Below, in pieces: positions 18,033 through 26,238 of a DNA stretch of 38,477 bases (position 1 is the first letter of the stretch; every line of letters starts with the position of its first letter). The stretch lies in contig DCKW01000032.1 of assembly GCA_002320485.1 (NCBI GenBank), positions 1-38,477 of the forward strand, written 5' to 3'. The notes below the pieces were generated by a model. The model saw only the letters and a list, made by a program, of their open reading frames with translations. It was not told the origin of the DNA and made no database searches. A program made the position numbers and the translations under genes. This DNA is from Micavibrio sp. UBA1664. Its GTDB lineage: Bacteria; Pseudomonadota; Alphaproteobacteria; Micavibrionales; UBA1664.

Positions 18033-18886
18033 CGTCCATATCGCTCCTGCGGGAAAAATTTATTATTAGGGATACATTTTACGCCTCCCCTCCCGTGGAG
18101 GCTTTAGGAAACCGCCTAATCATATCACTCCCCGGCCGGTCGATCCCGCTTGTCATTCGCGGGCACTCCATGCATATGACACTGCGCTTCGGGGCAGAAA
18201 TTATGCGGCAACTCTCTTATATCAGCCAGATTGAAAAAGTGGCGATCCTGTTGGATTGGGATGATATATGGGCAAAACTGGCAAACCCTTTTGAGGCGGA
18301 TTTCACGCCCTCGACCTGGATCACTGTTTATTATAAAGGTGAGCCAATTTACCAGCATAATGCGCATCACATGTTTTTCGATATTCTTGAACAATGCGAA
18401 TATAAAAATAGCAAGAGCGGTAACAGGTATGAAACATCCCTTGAAATGACGCGCAATGCTTTTAAAAAAATGGAACGCGACGTGATAATTGACGAGGAAT
18501 CGCATGTGGGTTTCATTCTCGATAGCGACGGAGAAAAGGAATTACGCTTTGCGATCATTCTTCGAATCCCGGGCCATCGCGGAACCTTCATTACTCGCTT
18601 GAGCTCTAAGGGTAAACAAAAGCCCGCCTCCTACATCGCATTAGCGATAGCGGCGGATTACATCGAGGCAATCAATATGGCGGTACGCGCCGGATTTATT
18701 GAAAAAAACATAGGTCAAAACCCGCAAAAATCGAAATATGAACAGGTCAAACAGCAAGCCGCCATCATTAAACGGCTGGATATCCTCAACAACCGTATTA
18801 CACAGGCAGAAGCGCGCTACACCATGCTTTACCGTCCCGAACGTCCGGATTTTCAAGCCATCAGAACAAAATGCAGTGAACTATAG
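18029..18886 (+). CDS. Hypothetical protein, tandem paralogue 2
   Basis: A 285-residue homologue of the gene before it. It shares SLLREKFIIRD, the LGNRLIISL block, SMHMTLR, WDDIW at 77-81, ILEQCEYKN and YRPERPDF near residue 268. Between these blocks the two have diverged widely, so the duplication is old. The C-terminal third is helical and charged. It starts inside the end of paralogue 1 and ends two bases before a strong bidirectional terminator, so it is the last gene of the operon. Function unknown. Confidence 0.78.
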   Translation: MTSISLLREKFIIRDTFYASPPVEALGNRLIISLPGRSIPLVIRGHSMHMTLRFGAEIMRQLSYISQIEKVAILLDWDDIWAKLANPFEADFTPSTWITVYYKGEPIYQHNAHHMFFDILEQCEYKNSKSGNRYETSLEMTRNAFKKMERDVIIDEESHVGFILDSDGEKELRFAIILRIPGHRGTFITRLSSKGKQKPASYIALAIAADYIEAINMAVRAGFIEKNIGQNPQKSKYEQVKQQAAIIKRLDILNNRITQAEARYTMLYRPERPDFQAIRTKCSEL

Positions 18887-18888
18887 AA

Positions 18889-18914
18889 AAAGGGGAGTAT
18901 TTTAGCTCCCCTTT
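18889..18914. terminator. Bidirectional terminator between paralogue operon and acnA
   Basis: AAAGGGGAG and CTCCCCTTT form a 9-bp stem with an eight-base loop, between the convergent stop codons of the two genes. Confidence 0.88.
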
Positions 18915-18917
18915 CGA

Positions 18918-21707
18918 TTAACTTTTGGCAATTTGTCTCAAAACATAATGCAAAATACCGCCATGCATGTAGTAATCGACCTCGTCAGCCGTATCAAGAC
19001 GGGCCAGTAACTCGACCTCTTTTTTATCGCCGTTTTCATAGGCAATGGCCAATGTGACCTTTTGCCCCGGTTTTAATTCGCCTTTAATACCGGTCAGGGT
19101 AAATGTTTCATCACCTTTGATATTCAGGGTTTTACGCGTATCATCCCCGGTAAATTGTAATGGCAAAACGCCCATTCCGATCAGGTTCGAACGGTGAATC
19201 CGCTCAAAAGATTCGGCAATTACCGCAGATACACCTAACAGTCGCGTCCCCTTTGCCGCCCAGTCACGAGACGATCCCGTCCCGTATTCCTTCCCTGCAA
19301 TCACCACAAGTGGTGTGCCGTCGGCTTGATATTTCATCGCCGCATCGTAAATCGGCATTTGATCACCGGTCGGCAAATATTTGGTATATCCACCCTCGAC
19401 ACCGTCCAGCATCTCGTTTTTAATACGGATATTGGCGAATGTCCCGCGTGTCATAACCTTATCGTTACCGCGACGGGACCCATAAGAGTTGAAATCACGC
19501 GGTTCAACCCCATGATTCATCAGGAAATGCCCTGCGGGTGAATCTTGTTTGATTGCCCCTGCTGGTGAAATATGGTCGGTGGTGACGGAATCACCCAAAA
19601 CGGCCAATGCTTTGGCATTCATGATGTCTGACGCCAGTCCGACATCCATTGTCATGTCTTCAAAAAACGGCGGATTTTGGATATAGGTGGACGCATCCGA
19701 CCAGTCATAGGTTTTACCAGTTGCGTTTTGAACCGCCTGCCATTCCTCGGTGCCTTTAAACACGTCGGAATAACGATCAATAAACATTTGCGGGATCAGT
19801 GCCTTTTCCACTTCGGCGCGCACCTCGTCATTGGACGGCCATATGTCTTTCAGGTATACAGGGTTTCCGTCTTTATCTTCCCCAATCGCATCCTTATAAA
19901 CATCAACCAACATCGACCCTGCCAGTGCATAGGCAACAACCAATGGAGGTGAGGCCAGATAGTTTGATTTGATATGCGGATTAATACGGCCTTCAAAATT
20001 TCTGTTTCCTGACAAGACCGAACAAACGTTCAAATCCTGTGACTGAACGGCATTGGCAATGGCTGCCGGAAGCGGGCCGGAGTTTCCGATACATGTCGTA
20101 CATCCGTATCCGACAAGGTTAAAACCAAGCGCATCCAGATCATCCTGCAATCCCGCTCTTTCCAGATAATCGGTCACAACCTGCGACCCGGGCGCAAGCG
20201 ATGTCTTCACCCATGGTTTCACCTGCATACCCTTGGCATGTGCATTACGCGCAACCAAACCCGCGGCAATCATTACTGACGGGTTAGATGTGTTGGTACA
20301 AGATGTAATGGCCGCAATTACGACATCCCCTTCTGTCAAAGGATAATCCATACCTTCAACTTTCGCAGACCGGCGCGGCAGATTTAAATGCGCCTCCATA
20401 TCGTCTTCCGACAACTGGCCTGCCTCGGACATTAATTTGCCCTCTTCGCCCATAGGTTCCTTAAATTCCTTGTTGGCCGGATCGCCGTGTCCTGACGATT
20501 GCATCAACAACCGTTTGAATTGCGAGCTGGCCTGAGAAAGTAAAATTTTATCCTGCGGACGTTTAGGCCCTGCAATGGAAGGCTCTACATCACCCAGATC
20601 AAGTTCCAGCGTATCGGTAAACACAGGATCAGGGGCATTTGTATCGCGCCATAACCCCTGCTCTTTCGCGTAAGCCTTGACCAATGCCACACGGTCGGCA
20701 TCACGGCCCGTAAATTCCAGATAGCGGCATGTCTCGTCATCAATAGGGAAGAAACCGCAGGTCGCGCCATATTCCGGAGCCATGTTGGAGATTGTCGCAC
20801 GGTCGGCCAAAGACATGTTGTTCAAACCATCCCCGTAGAATTCCACAAACTTACCCACAACGCCCTTGGCACGAAGCATTTGCGTGACCGTCAATACGAG
20901 GTCGGTAGCGGTCGCCCCCTCTTTTAATTTTCCTGTCAGCTTGAACCCGATCACTTCCGGTATCAGCATCGAAACCGGTTGGCCCAGCATCGCTGCCTCG
21001 GCCTCGATCCCGCCGACGCCCCAACCAAGGACACCCAGTCCGTTAATCATGGTTGTGTGCGAATCGGTTCCGACCAATGTATCGGGATATGCGACCAGCG
21101 CGCCGGACATATCAGATGACGTCCACACGGTTTGTCCCAGATACTCAAGATTCACTTGGTGGCAAATCCCCGTTCCGGGCGGGACAACACGAAAATTATC
21201 AAAGGCCTGTTGTCCCCATTTCAAAAATTCGTATCGTTCGCCATTGCGTTCAAATTCACGTTCAACATTTTCCTGAAATGCCTGCACCGTGCCGAATTCA
21301 TCCACCATAACCGAATGGTCGATAACGAGGTCAACGGCAGACAGAGGATTAATTTTATCGGCATCACCGCCCAGTTTGACAATCCCCTCGCGCATGGCGG
21401 CAAGGTCGACAACGGCGGGAACGCCTGTGAAATCCTGAAGCAAAACACGCGCAGGGCGATATGCAATTTCCTGAGTGGATTTGCGGTTTTTTAGCCAATC
21501 TGAAAACGCCTCGATATCGGGAACGGAAACGGATCGTCCGTCCTCATTCCTTAAAAGGTTTTCCAGCAATACTTTTAAAGAGAAAGGAAGGCTTGATAAA
21601 TCGCCCAGCTTCTCCTGTGCGGCTTTCAATGAATAATAGGCGTACTCCTTACCGTTGACGGATAAGGTGCGGCGTGTTTGGAGAGTATCGTTTCCGGTAC
21701 GTGACAT
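18918..21707 (-). CDS. acnA: Aconitate hydratase A
   Basis: Converts citrate to isocitrate in the TCA cycle with a 4Fe-4S cluster; related forms double as iron-responsive RNA-binding proteins. The 929-residue protein is slightly longer than E. coli AcnA. Cluster cysteines are C470 (AAITSCTNTS), C536 and C539 (GYGCTTCIGNSGP), with the same spacing as C435, C501 and C504 of E. coli. Other blocks are LVGTDSHTTMINGLGVLGWG, SRRGNDKVMTRGTFANIR and the C-terminal swivel GKEYGTGSSRDWAAKG. It supplies the substrate of icd, encoded about 3 kb away. A palindrome lies in its upstream region. Confidence 0.97.
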   Translation of the reverse strand: MSRTGNDTLQTRRTLSVNGKEYAYYSLKAAQEKLGDLSSLPFSLKVLLENLLRNEDGRSVSVPDIEAFSDWLKNRKSTQEIAYRPARVLLQDFTGVPAVVDLAAMREGIVKLGGDADKINPLSAVDLVIDHSVMVDEFGTVQAFQENVEREFERNGERYEFLKWGQQAFDNFRVVPPGTGICHQVNLEYLGQTVWTSSDMSGALVAYPDTLVGTDSHTTMINGLGVLGWGVGGIEAEAAMLGQPVSMLIPEVIGFKLTGKLKEGATATDLVLTVTQMLRAKGVVGKFVEFYGDGLNNMSLADRATISNMAPEYGATCGFFPIDDETCRYLEFTGRDADRVALVKAYAKEQGLWRDTNAPDPVFTDTLELDLGDVEPSIAGPKRPQDKILLSQASSQFKRLLMQSSGHGDPANKEFKEPMGEEGKLMSEAGQLSEDDMEAHLNLPRRSAKVEGMDYPLTEGDVVIAAITSCTNTSNPSVMIAAGLVARNAHAKGMQVKPWVKTSLAPGSQVVTDYLERAGLQDDLDALGFNLVGYGCTTCIGNSGPLPAAIANAVQSQDLNVCSVLSGNRNFEGRINPHIKSNYLASPPLVVAYALAGSMLVDVYKDAIGEDKDGNPVYLKDIWPSNDEVRAEVEKALIPQMFIDRYSDVFKGTEEWQAVQNATGKTYDWSDASTYIQNPPFFEDMTMDVGLASDIMNAKALAVLGDSVTTDHISPAGAIKQDSPAGHFLMNHGVEPRDFNSYGSRRGNDKVMTRGTFANIRIKNEMLDGVEGGYTKYLPTGDQMPIYDAAMKYQADGTPLVVIAGKEYGTGSSRDWAAKGTRLLGVSAVIAESFERIHRSNLIGMGVLPLQFTGDDTRKTLNIKGDETFTLTGIKGELKPGQKVTLAIAYENGDKKEVELLARLDTADEVDYYMHGGILHYVLRQIAKS

Positions 21708-21756
21708 TTATGAAAAACCCCTTGAATTTAAAGTTCTTTTTTTGCTAAATAGAATG

Positions 21757-21777
21757 ATAGCAGAATTAATCTGCTAT
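21757..21777. promoter_or_regulatory. Perfect palindrome in the acnA upstream region
   Basis: ATAGCAGA and TCTGCTAT face each other across ATTAA, 50 bases before the acnA start and 67 before the divergent gene at 21844. No T-tract follows. It looks like an operator for a dimeric regulator, but I cannot match it to a known box. Confidence 0.45.
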
Positions 21778-21843
21778 AAAATAAATAATAAACGGTTAAT
21801 GAAAAACCAGTTAAAAAAATAAATTACAGGGAAAATATAGGCT

Positions 21844-22746
21844 ATGGATAATATCAGGGAGAGATATTCTATCAACGCATCAGGATTACCGGAAATAGTG
21901 CCGGTCCGCCAAATAGCTCCCCCCTCCCTTACCACAAAATTCACCCCCGTAATAAAACAAGATGTTGCCCTACCGTTTACACAGGACAATAAGGTTCTGA
22001 TTCGCGACAGTGTTCCTGTTTGGGATCATGAACACGAATCACCAGACGATGCGAATGATATCGCAGGTATCGTTATTTATGAATTAACGCCCGATCGTTT
22101 TTCGATCATTTATTGCCACACCTCCAAATTGGAAGGATTTCTTAGAGAGGATAACAAGGACGGCACGCAATATGATATTTGCGATTATTATGACGTTCCC
22201 GCATTCAATATTTTGGAAAATCTGGCAAATTATGTCAGCAATATGATTGCCACAGCAGATCAAATGTTAGTGGATGGACCTCACATGCCTCACGAAAAGG
22301 CACGTGGCATTATAGGCATTATGGAGAAACTCAGTCATTGTTCCAGCAAGGATTTTACTATCGATATCTATGTTCCTGATCAGACCTGCGCCCTGACGGG
22401 GGAGTTATATCTGCGACCGGGAACCGCTAACACTCATTATAACGGGTTTAACAATCCCGATTATGACGAAGAACATCATGCGTCTAAAGCTTTTATACAG
22501 TATTTGCGGGAACAAATTATCACTGAACTCCCGAAAAACGGACTCAAGGCATCTTACGATCGTTATGCCGCAATGGTGAGACAATACGGAAACGGGGATA
22601 AAAATAACATGGTGGAAAGTAATTCCGCCGCGATCCCGCCCAGACAAACGGCAAGACCTCTACCCGATGCAGGAAAAATTCTCCCACCACAAAGGCGCGC
22701 AATGCGCCCGTGGATTCCCCACGCATCAATGTTGACCTATGATTAA
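21844..22746 (+). CDS. Hypothetical protein, 300 aa
   Basis: Not recognised. The protein is soluble and acidic in the middle, and both ends look disordered: the N-terminus is proline-rich (VPVRQIAPPSLTTKFTPV) and the C-terminus proline- and arginine-rich (PPRQTARPLPDAGKILPPQR). The structured core, about 55-255, contains IVIYELTPDRFSIIYCHT and a helical ILENLANYVSNMIATADQML. CAGGG precedes the ATG. It diverges from acnA and its stop overlaps that of the convergent HExxH gene by four bases. It does not align visibly with the tandem paralogues at 17142-18886. Confidence 0.7.
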   Translation: MDNIRERYSINASGLPEIVPVRQIAPPSLTTKFTPVIKQDVALPFTQDNKVLIRDSVPVWDHEHESPDDANDIAGIVIYELTPDRFSIIYCHTSKLEGFLREDNKDGTQYDICDYYDVPAFNILENLANYVSNMIATADQMLVDGPHMPHEKARGIIGIMEKLSHCSSKDFTIDIYVPDQTCALTGELYLRPGTANTHYNGFNNPDYDEEHHASKAFIQYLREQIITELPKNGLKASYDRYAAMVRQYGNGDKNNMVESNSAAIPPRQTARPLPDAGKILPPQRRAMRPWIPHASMLTYD

Positions 22747-23426
22747 TTTTTGCACATGGCGGCAACACGGTCATATTCCTGACGGCTGTCAATAGCCTGT
22801 TGCCTTTGTCGGCGTTCGGTATTCAATTTCGTGTTAATATTTTTTACCTCACGCGCGATGTAATCGTTAATCTGTTTTTGATATCGTGCCTGATCACGCA
22901 TATCCTTGGGTCCGACGATACCTATATCCACAACAGCCTTGGACAAAGCAGACTGGATGATAGGAACATATTTCTTTACTATCTCGCGATCCGTATAAAT
23001 ATGTTTCATTTCATGTTCCATGATGGCCTTATGACGGCATGATCCTGGCTTATGATCTCGAGAGATGTAAATAGTCGGGTCAATCTTGATATTGACATCA
23101 ACCCTATCCACCCACTGGCACATTTGTCGCGCCCGAGGGTATGTCATTGTTGCCACCTGCACCTGGGATTGAACGGATATCCCCCCTTTCATCAAACCGC
23201 CGACATGCGTTTTGGCATTATTGCCATAGGGGCTTTGCGTATCGTTATTCATGTTATCCATTTGCGATTGGGAGCGTGAAAAATCATATTTTATATTGTC
23301 GCTACCCCATATGATATTGACAGGCGCGGCAGGTTTGGGAGGGCATGTCACGTCCGCCCTCGCCGTTGAACCGCATAGTATTGTTACCACACCGCATATA
23401 ATCAAAAATTCAAAGATACTTTTCAA
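22743..23426 (-). CDS. Secreted putative zinc metalloprotease (HExxH)
   Basis: A 227-residue protein with a signal peptide (FEFLIICGVVTILCGSTARA, cleavage after about residue 24). A zincin-type motif HEMKH sits at 138-142 in AIMEHEMKHIYTDRE. The sequence before it (SCRHKAIMEHEMKH) resembles the cysteine-plus-HExxH arrangement of DUF922-like secreted proteins, but I am not certain of the family. The C-terminus is a long charged helix. Cysteines at 28, 103, 130 and 225 could form disulfides in the periplasm. The protease role is inferred from the motif only. Confidence 0.72.
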   Translation of the reverse strand: MKSIFEFLIICGVVTILCGSTARADVTCPPKPAAPVNIIWGSDNIKYDFSRSQSQMDNMNNDTQSPYGNNAKTHVGGLMKGGISVQSQVQVATMTYPRARQMCQWVDRVDVNIKIDPTIYISRDHKPGSCRHKAIMEHEMKHIYTDREIVKKYVPIIQSALSKAVVDIGIVGPKDMRDQARYQKQINDYIAREVKNINTKLNTERRQRQQAIDSRQEYDRVAAMCKN

Positions 23427-23483
23427 AAGGCCAATTCTCCGTTATGTAAGAATAGCAAATAAATTTTTAAAAGAGTGTAAAGA

Positions 23484-23774
23484 ATGTTCGTTTTAGGTCA
23501 GTTACTCATACTATTAATCCAATTCTATATTTATCTTATTATTTTTTCGGTAATTGTCAGTTGGCTGATCGCATTTAATGTTTTATCATCCGGCAATCAA
23601 AAGGTGCGCAATCTCTTGCGTTTGCTGGATAAATGCACTGCACCGGTGTTTGATCCGGTCAGGCGGTATGTCCCCACGATCGGCGGAATTGATATTTCCC
23701 CGATTATTGTTATTTTTGGATTAATGCTGTTACAAAATATTATTATGCGGCTGTTTTTGACCGCTTCATTCTGA
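23484..23774 (+). CDS. yggT: YggT family membrane protein
   Basis: A 96-residue protein with two hydrophobic segments, about 5-30 and 67-92, separated by a basic loop with the family pattern RLLDKCTAPVFDPVRRYVPT followed by GGIDISPIIVIFGL. YggT proteins sit in the inner membrane and have been linked to osmotic tolerance and cell division-related factors, without a settled function. folD starts 18 bases downstream, a pairing common in alphaproteobacteria. Confidence 0.9.
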   Translation: MFVLGQLLILLIQFYIYLIIFSVIVSWLIAFNVLSSGNQKVRNLLRLLDKCTAPVFDPVRRYVPTIGGIDISPIIVIFGLMLLQNIIMRLFLTASF

Positions 23775-23791
23775 TAGACGGATTATATTGT

Positions 23792-24637
23792 ATGACGGCA
23801 TTCATAATAGACGGAAAGAAACTAGCCGCGGCCAAACGCGAAACAATCGCTCATATCGTTAAGGAGCGGAATTTACATCCGCATCTGGCTATTATTCTGG
23901 CCAATGACAACCCTGCTTCTGCAATTTACGTTGAAAAAAAGATCGAGGCCTGCAAACAGGTCGGCATTTGTGCCAAACTTTACAAAATGCCGAGCAGCAG
24001 TGATGAGACCGATCTGCTCAATATGATTGATACATTGAATAAAGATAACGGCGTACACGGATTATTTTTGCAATTGCCTGTCGGCGACCATTTGGACAGT
24101 CATAAAATCATTCAGTCTATAGCGCCGGAAAAAGATGTGGACGGGTTGACCTATACAAATATAGGACGTGTTATGGCCTCTGCCCCCTCTCTTGCACCCT
24201 GCACCCCGACAGGTGTGATGGAATTACTCCGCCATGAAAACATTCCATTGGCTGGTAAACATGCCGTCATTATAGGGCGGTCTTTGCTGTTTGGAAAACC
24301 GATGGGACAAATGCTGTTACAGGCCGATTGTACGGTAACACATTGTCATTCAAAGACCATAGACCTTCCCTCAATTACAAGGCAGGCCGACATTTTGATC
24401 GCCGCTGTAGGAAAGGCGGAAATGGTAAAAGGCGACTGGATAAAAGATGGAGCGGTTGTCATTGATGTCGGTATAAACCGCGGCACTGACGGAAAACTCG
24501 TCGGCGATGTGGATTTTGCGCAAGCCAGTGAAATTGCTTCGGCAATTACCCCTGTCCCCGGTGGCGTGGGGCCGATGACCGTCGCTTGTTTGCTTCATAA
24601 CACAGTCAAGGCCGCCGCACACGATTTCACCGTTTAA
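23792..24637 (+). CDS. folD: Methylenetetrahydrofolate dehydrogenase / cyclohydrolase
   Basis: Bifunctional enzyme that interconverts 5,10-methylene-, methenyl- and 10-formyl-tetrahydrofolate with NADP, feeding purine and formyl-methionine synthesis. The 281-residue length is normal. The substrate site has SAIYVEKKIEACKQVGI with the catalytic lysine, then GLFLQLPVGDHLDSHKII and PEKDVDGLTY. The Rossmann part has HAVIIGRSLLFGKPMGQML, and the C-terminus has DVDFAQASEIASAITPVPGG. In an operon with yggT; a hairpin follows the stop. Confidence 0.96.
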   Translation: MTAFIIDGKKLAAAKRETIAHIVKERNLHPHLAIILANDNPASAIYVEKKIEACKQVGICAKLYKMPSSSDETDLLNMIDTLNKDNGVHGLFLQLPVGDHLDSHKIIQSIAPEKDVDGLTYTNIGRVMASAPSLAPCTPTGVMELLRHENIPLAGKHAVIIGRSLLFGKPMGQMLLQADCTVTHCHSKTIDLPSITRQADILIAAVGKAEMVKGDWIKDGAVVIDVGINRGTDGKLVGDVDFAQASEIASAITPVPGGVGPMTVACLLHNTVKAAAHDFTV

Positions 24638-24650
24638 GAGCGAGACAAAA

Positions 24651-24674
24651 GGGCAGCCGCCGAACCGGCTACCC
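24651..24674. terminator. Probable bidirectional terminator between folD and icd
   Basis: GGGCAGCCG and CGGCTACCC pair with one mismatch around a six-base loop, flanked by AAAA on the left and CTTT on the right, between convergent genes. The T-tracts are short. Confidence 0.55.
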
Positions 24675-24679
24675 GCTTT

Positions 24680-26149
24680 CTACTCACCCTGAGCCTTGGT
24701 AAAGCCCGGCTTGCCGCCTTCAAATTCATATAATTTTTCAACCTTCACAAACGGCAATCCGTTATTGTAAAGATTATCCAGAAGCTTGGTCACATGGTGG
24801 CCCATCATACTTCCCGATTTCGTTGTTGATTTGAACCGCAAACACCATAATGGCGCACAAAATGTTTCGGCAGAACCGTTCGGCCACACTTTCGTTCCGC
24901 GGTTAGAAATGAGGGACAATGACATTCCGTCGACCAAAGACTGACGCGCCAGGGTGGCCAATTCCTCACATTTGTCGGCACGGTCTGCCCCGCGCCATTC
25001 AACATAAACATCCGCCCCGATCAATTCTTTCGATGCAGGCTCCCGTACTGAGACGGGCGGTAATTTCAATCCGCCGCTATTTTCAGGATAGGATTGGACG
25101 GGCAATGTTTCAGGCTTATCACCGATGCGTTCGATAACGGCAAAGGTAAAGTCTCTGGTTCCCACCTTTTTCTTGCTAATGCCTTCTTTATAAATATCGC
25201 CGGTATGAATGCCGTCCTCGATCGTTTTCAACCAGGCATTATGAACCTTGCTCGCTATATCACCCTGCCCTATATGGGTCAGCATCATAATCGAGCCAAG
25301 CAATAATCCTGACGGATTGGCAATCCCCTGCCCCGCGATATCGGGCGCGGTTCCGTGCATTGCCTCGAACATGGCACATGTGTCACCGATATTCGCTGAA
25401 ATGCCCAATCCGACTGATCCTGTAACTTCCGCCGCAATATCGGAAATAATATCGCCATAGAGATTTTCCGTGACAATGACATCAAAATCGGTCGGACGCG
25501 AAGCAATGCGCGCGGCGCCGATATCAATAATATAACGCTCTTGCTCAATATCAGGGTATTCGGCGGCAATCTCCTTGAACACTTCATAAAACAGACCGTC
25601 AGCCATTTTCATGATGTTATCCTTGATCATGCAGGTCACTTTTTTACGTCCATTGGCGCGGGCATATTCAAATGCATAACGGCAAATGCGTTCCGACCCC
25701 GCACGCGTAATCATTTTCACGGATTGTATCGCACCGTCCACTTGCGCATATTCAACGCCGGCATACAAATCCTCTTCATTTTCGCGCACGACAACCAAAT
25801 CCATCCCGGGGAAGTTGGTTTTGATAAATGGATGAAAAGAGGCACACGGGCGGACATTCGCATACAAACCAAGCGTTTTACGAACTGTCACGTTCAATGA
25901 TTTGAAGCCGCCCCCCATTGGTGTGAAGATAGGCGCTTTAAGAAAAACCTTAGTTTCACGCAAAGTATCCCAACTCTCGTCGGAAATACCGTTCATAATC
26001 CCCTGATTATACAGTTTTTCGCCGATTTCAATTTCACGAATATCCAGACGCGCACCCGCCGCATCAAGAATTTGTAATGTAGCATCCATAATTTCAGGGC
26101 CAATCCCGTCGCCGCGGGCTACTGTTATTGGGGTATTTTTAACTGACAT
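24680..26149 (-). CDS. icd: NADP-dependent isocitrate dehydrogenase, long Thermus/Rickettsia type
   Basis: Oxidises isocitrate to 2-oxoglutarate in the TCA cycle. The 489-residue length and a separate C-terminal domain set it apart from the roughly 415-residue E. coli enzyme; the layout fits the long form known from Thermus and Rickettsia. Visible blocks are PITVARGDGIGPEIMDATLQ, the substrate-binding GGGFKSLNVTVRKTLGLYANV, YAGVEYAQVDG, the ENLYGDIISDIAAEVTGS block and EAMHGTAPDIAGQGIANPSG. The extension after about residue 370 (GADVYVEWRGADRADKCEEL) is the extra domain. Convergent with folD. Cofactor choice is taken from the family. Confidence 0.92.
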   Translation of the reverse strand: MSVKNTPITVARGDGIGPEIMDATLQILDAAGARLDIREIEIGEKLYNQGIMNGISDESWDTLRETKVFLKAPIFTPMGGGFKSLNVTVRKTLGLYANVRPCASFHPFIKTNFPGMDLVVVRENEEDLYAGVEYAQVDGAIQSVKMITRAGSERICRYAFEYARANGRKKVTCMIKDNIMKMADGLFYEVFKEIAAEYPDIEQERYIIDIGAARIASRPTDFDVIVTENLYGDIISDIAAEVTGSVGLGISANIGDTCAMFEAMHGTAPDIAGQGIANPSGLLLGSIMMLTHIGQGDIASKVHNAWLKTIEDGIHTGDIYKEGISKKKVGTRDFTFAVIERIGDKPETLPVQSYPENSGGLKLPPVSVREPASKELIGADVYVEWRGADRADKCEELATLARQSLVDGMSLSLISNRGTKVWPNGSAETFCAPLWCLRFKSTTKSGSMMGHHVTKLLDNLYNNGLPFVKVEKLYEFEGGKPGFTKAQGE

Positions 26150-26238
26150 ATATCTACGCCTTTCTTAATAAATCTTTTTGTAACTGAATTAGAAACCAAT
26201 CATGGACATTTGGCAATGGGCAGGCATGCCCATCACAT

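Noticed and set aside
21844..22746. Third member of the WDDIW paralogue family
   Set aside because: Size is similar, but none of the shared motifs (MHM, WDDIW, YRPE) is present.
26216..26233. Hairpin ATGGGC/GCCCAT after nhaA as terminator
   Set aside because: The stem is short and is not followed by a T-tract on the minus strand; support is too weak.
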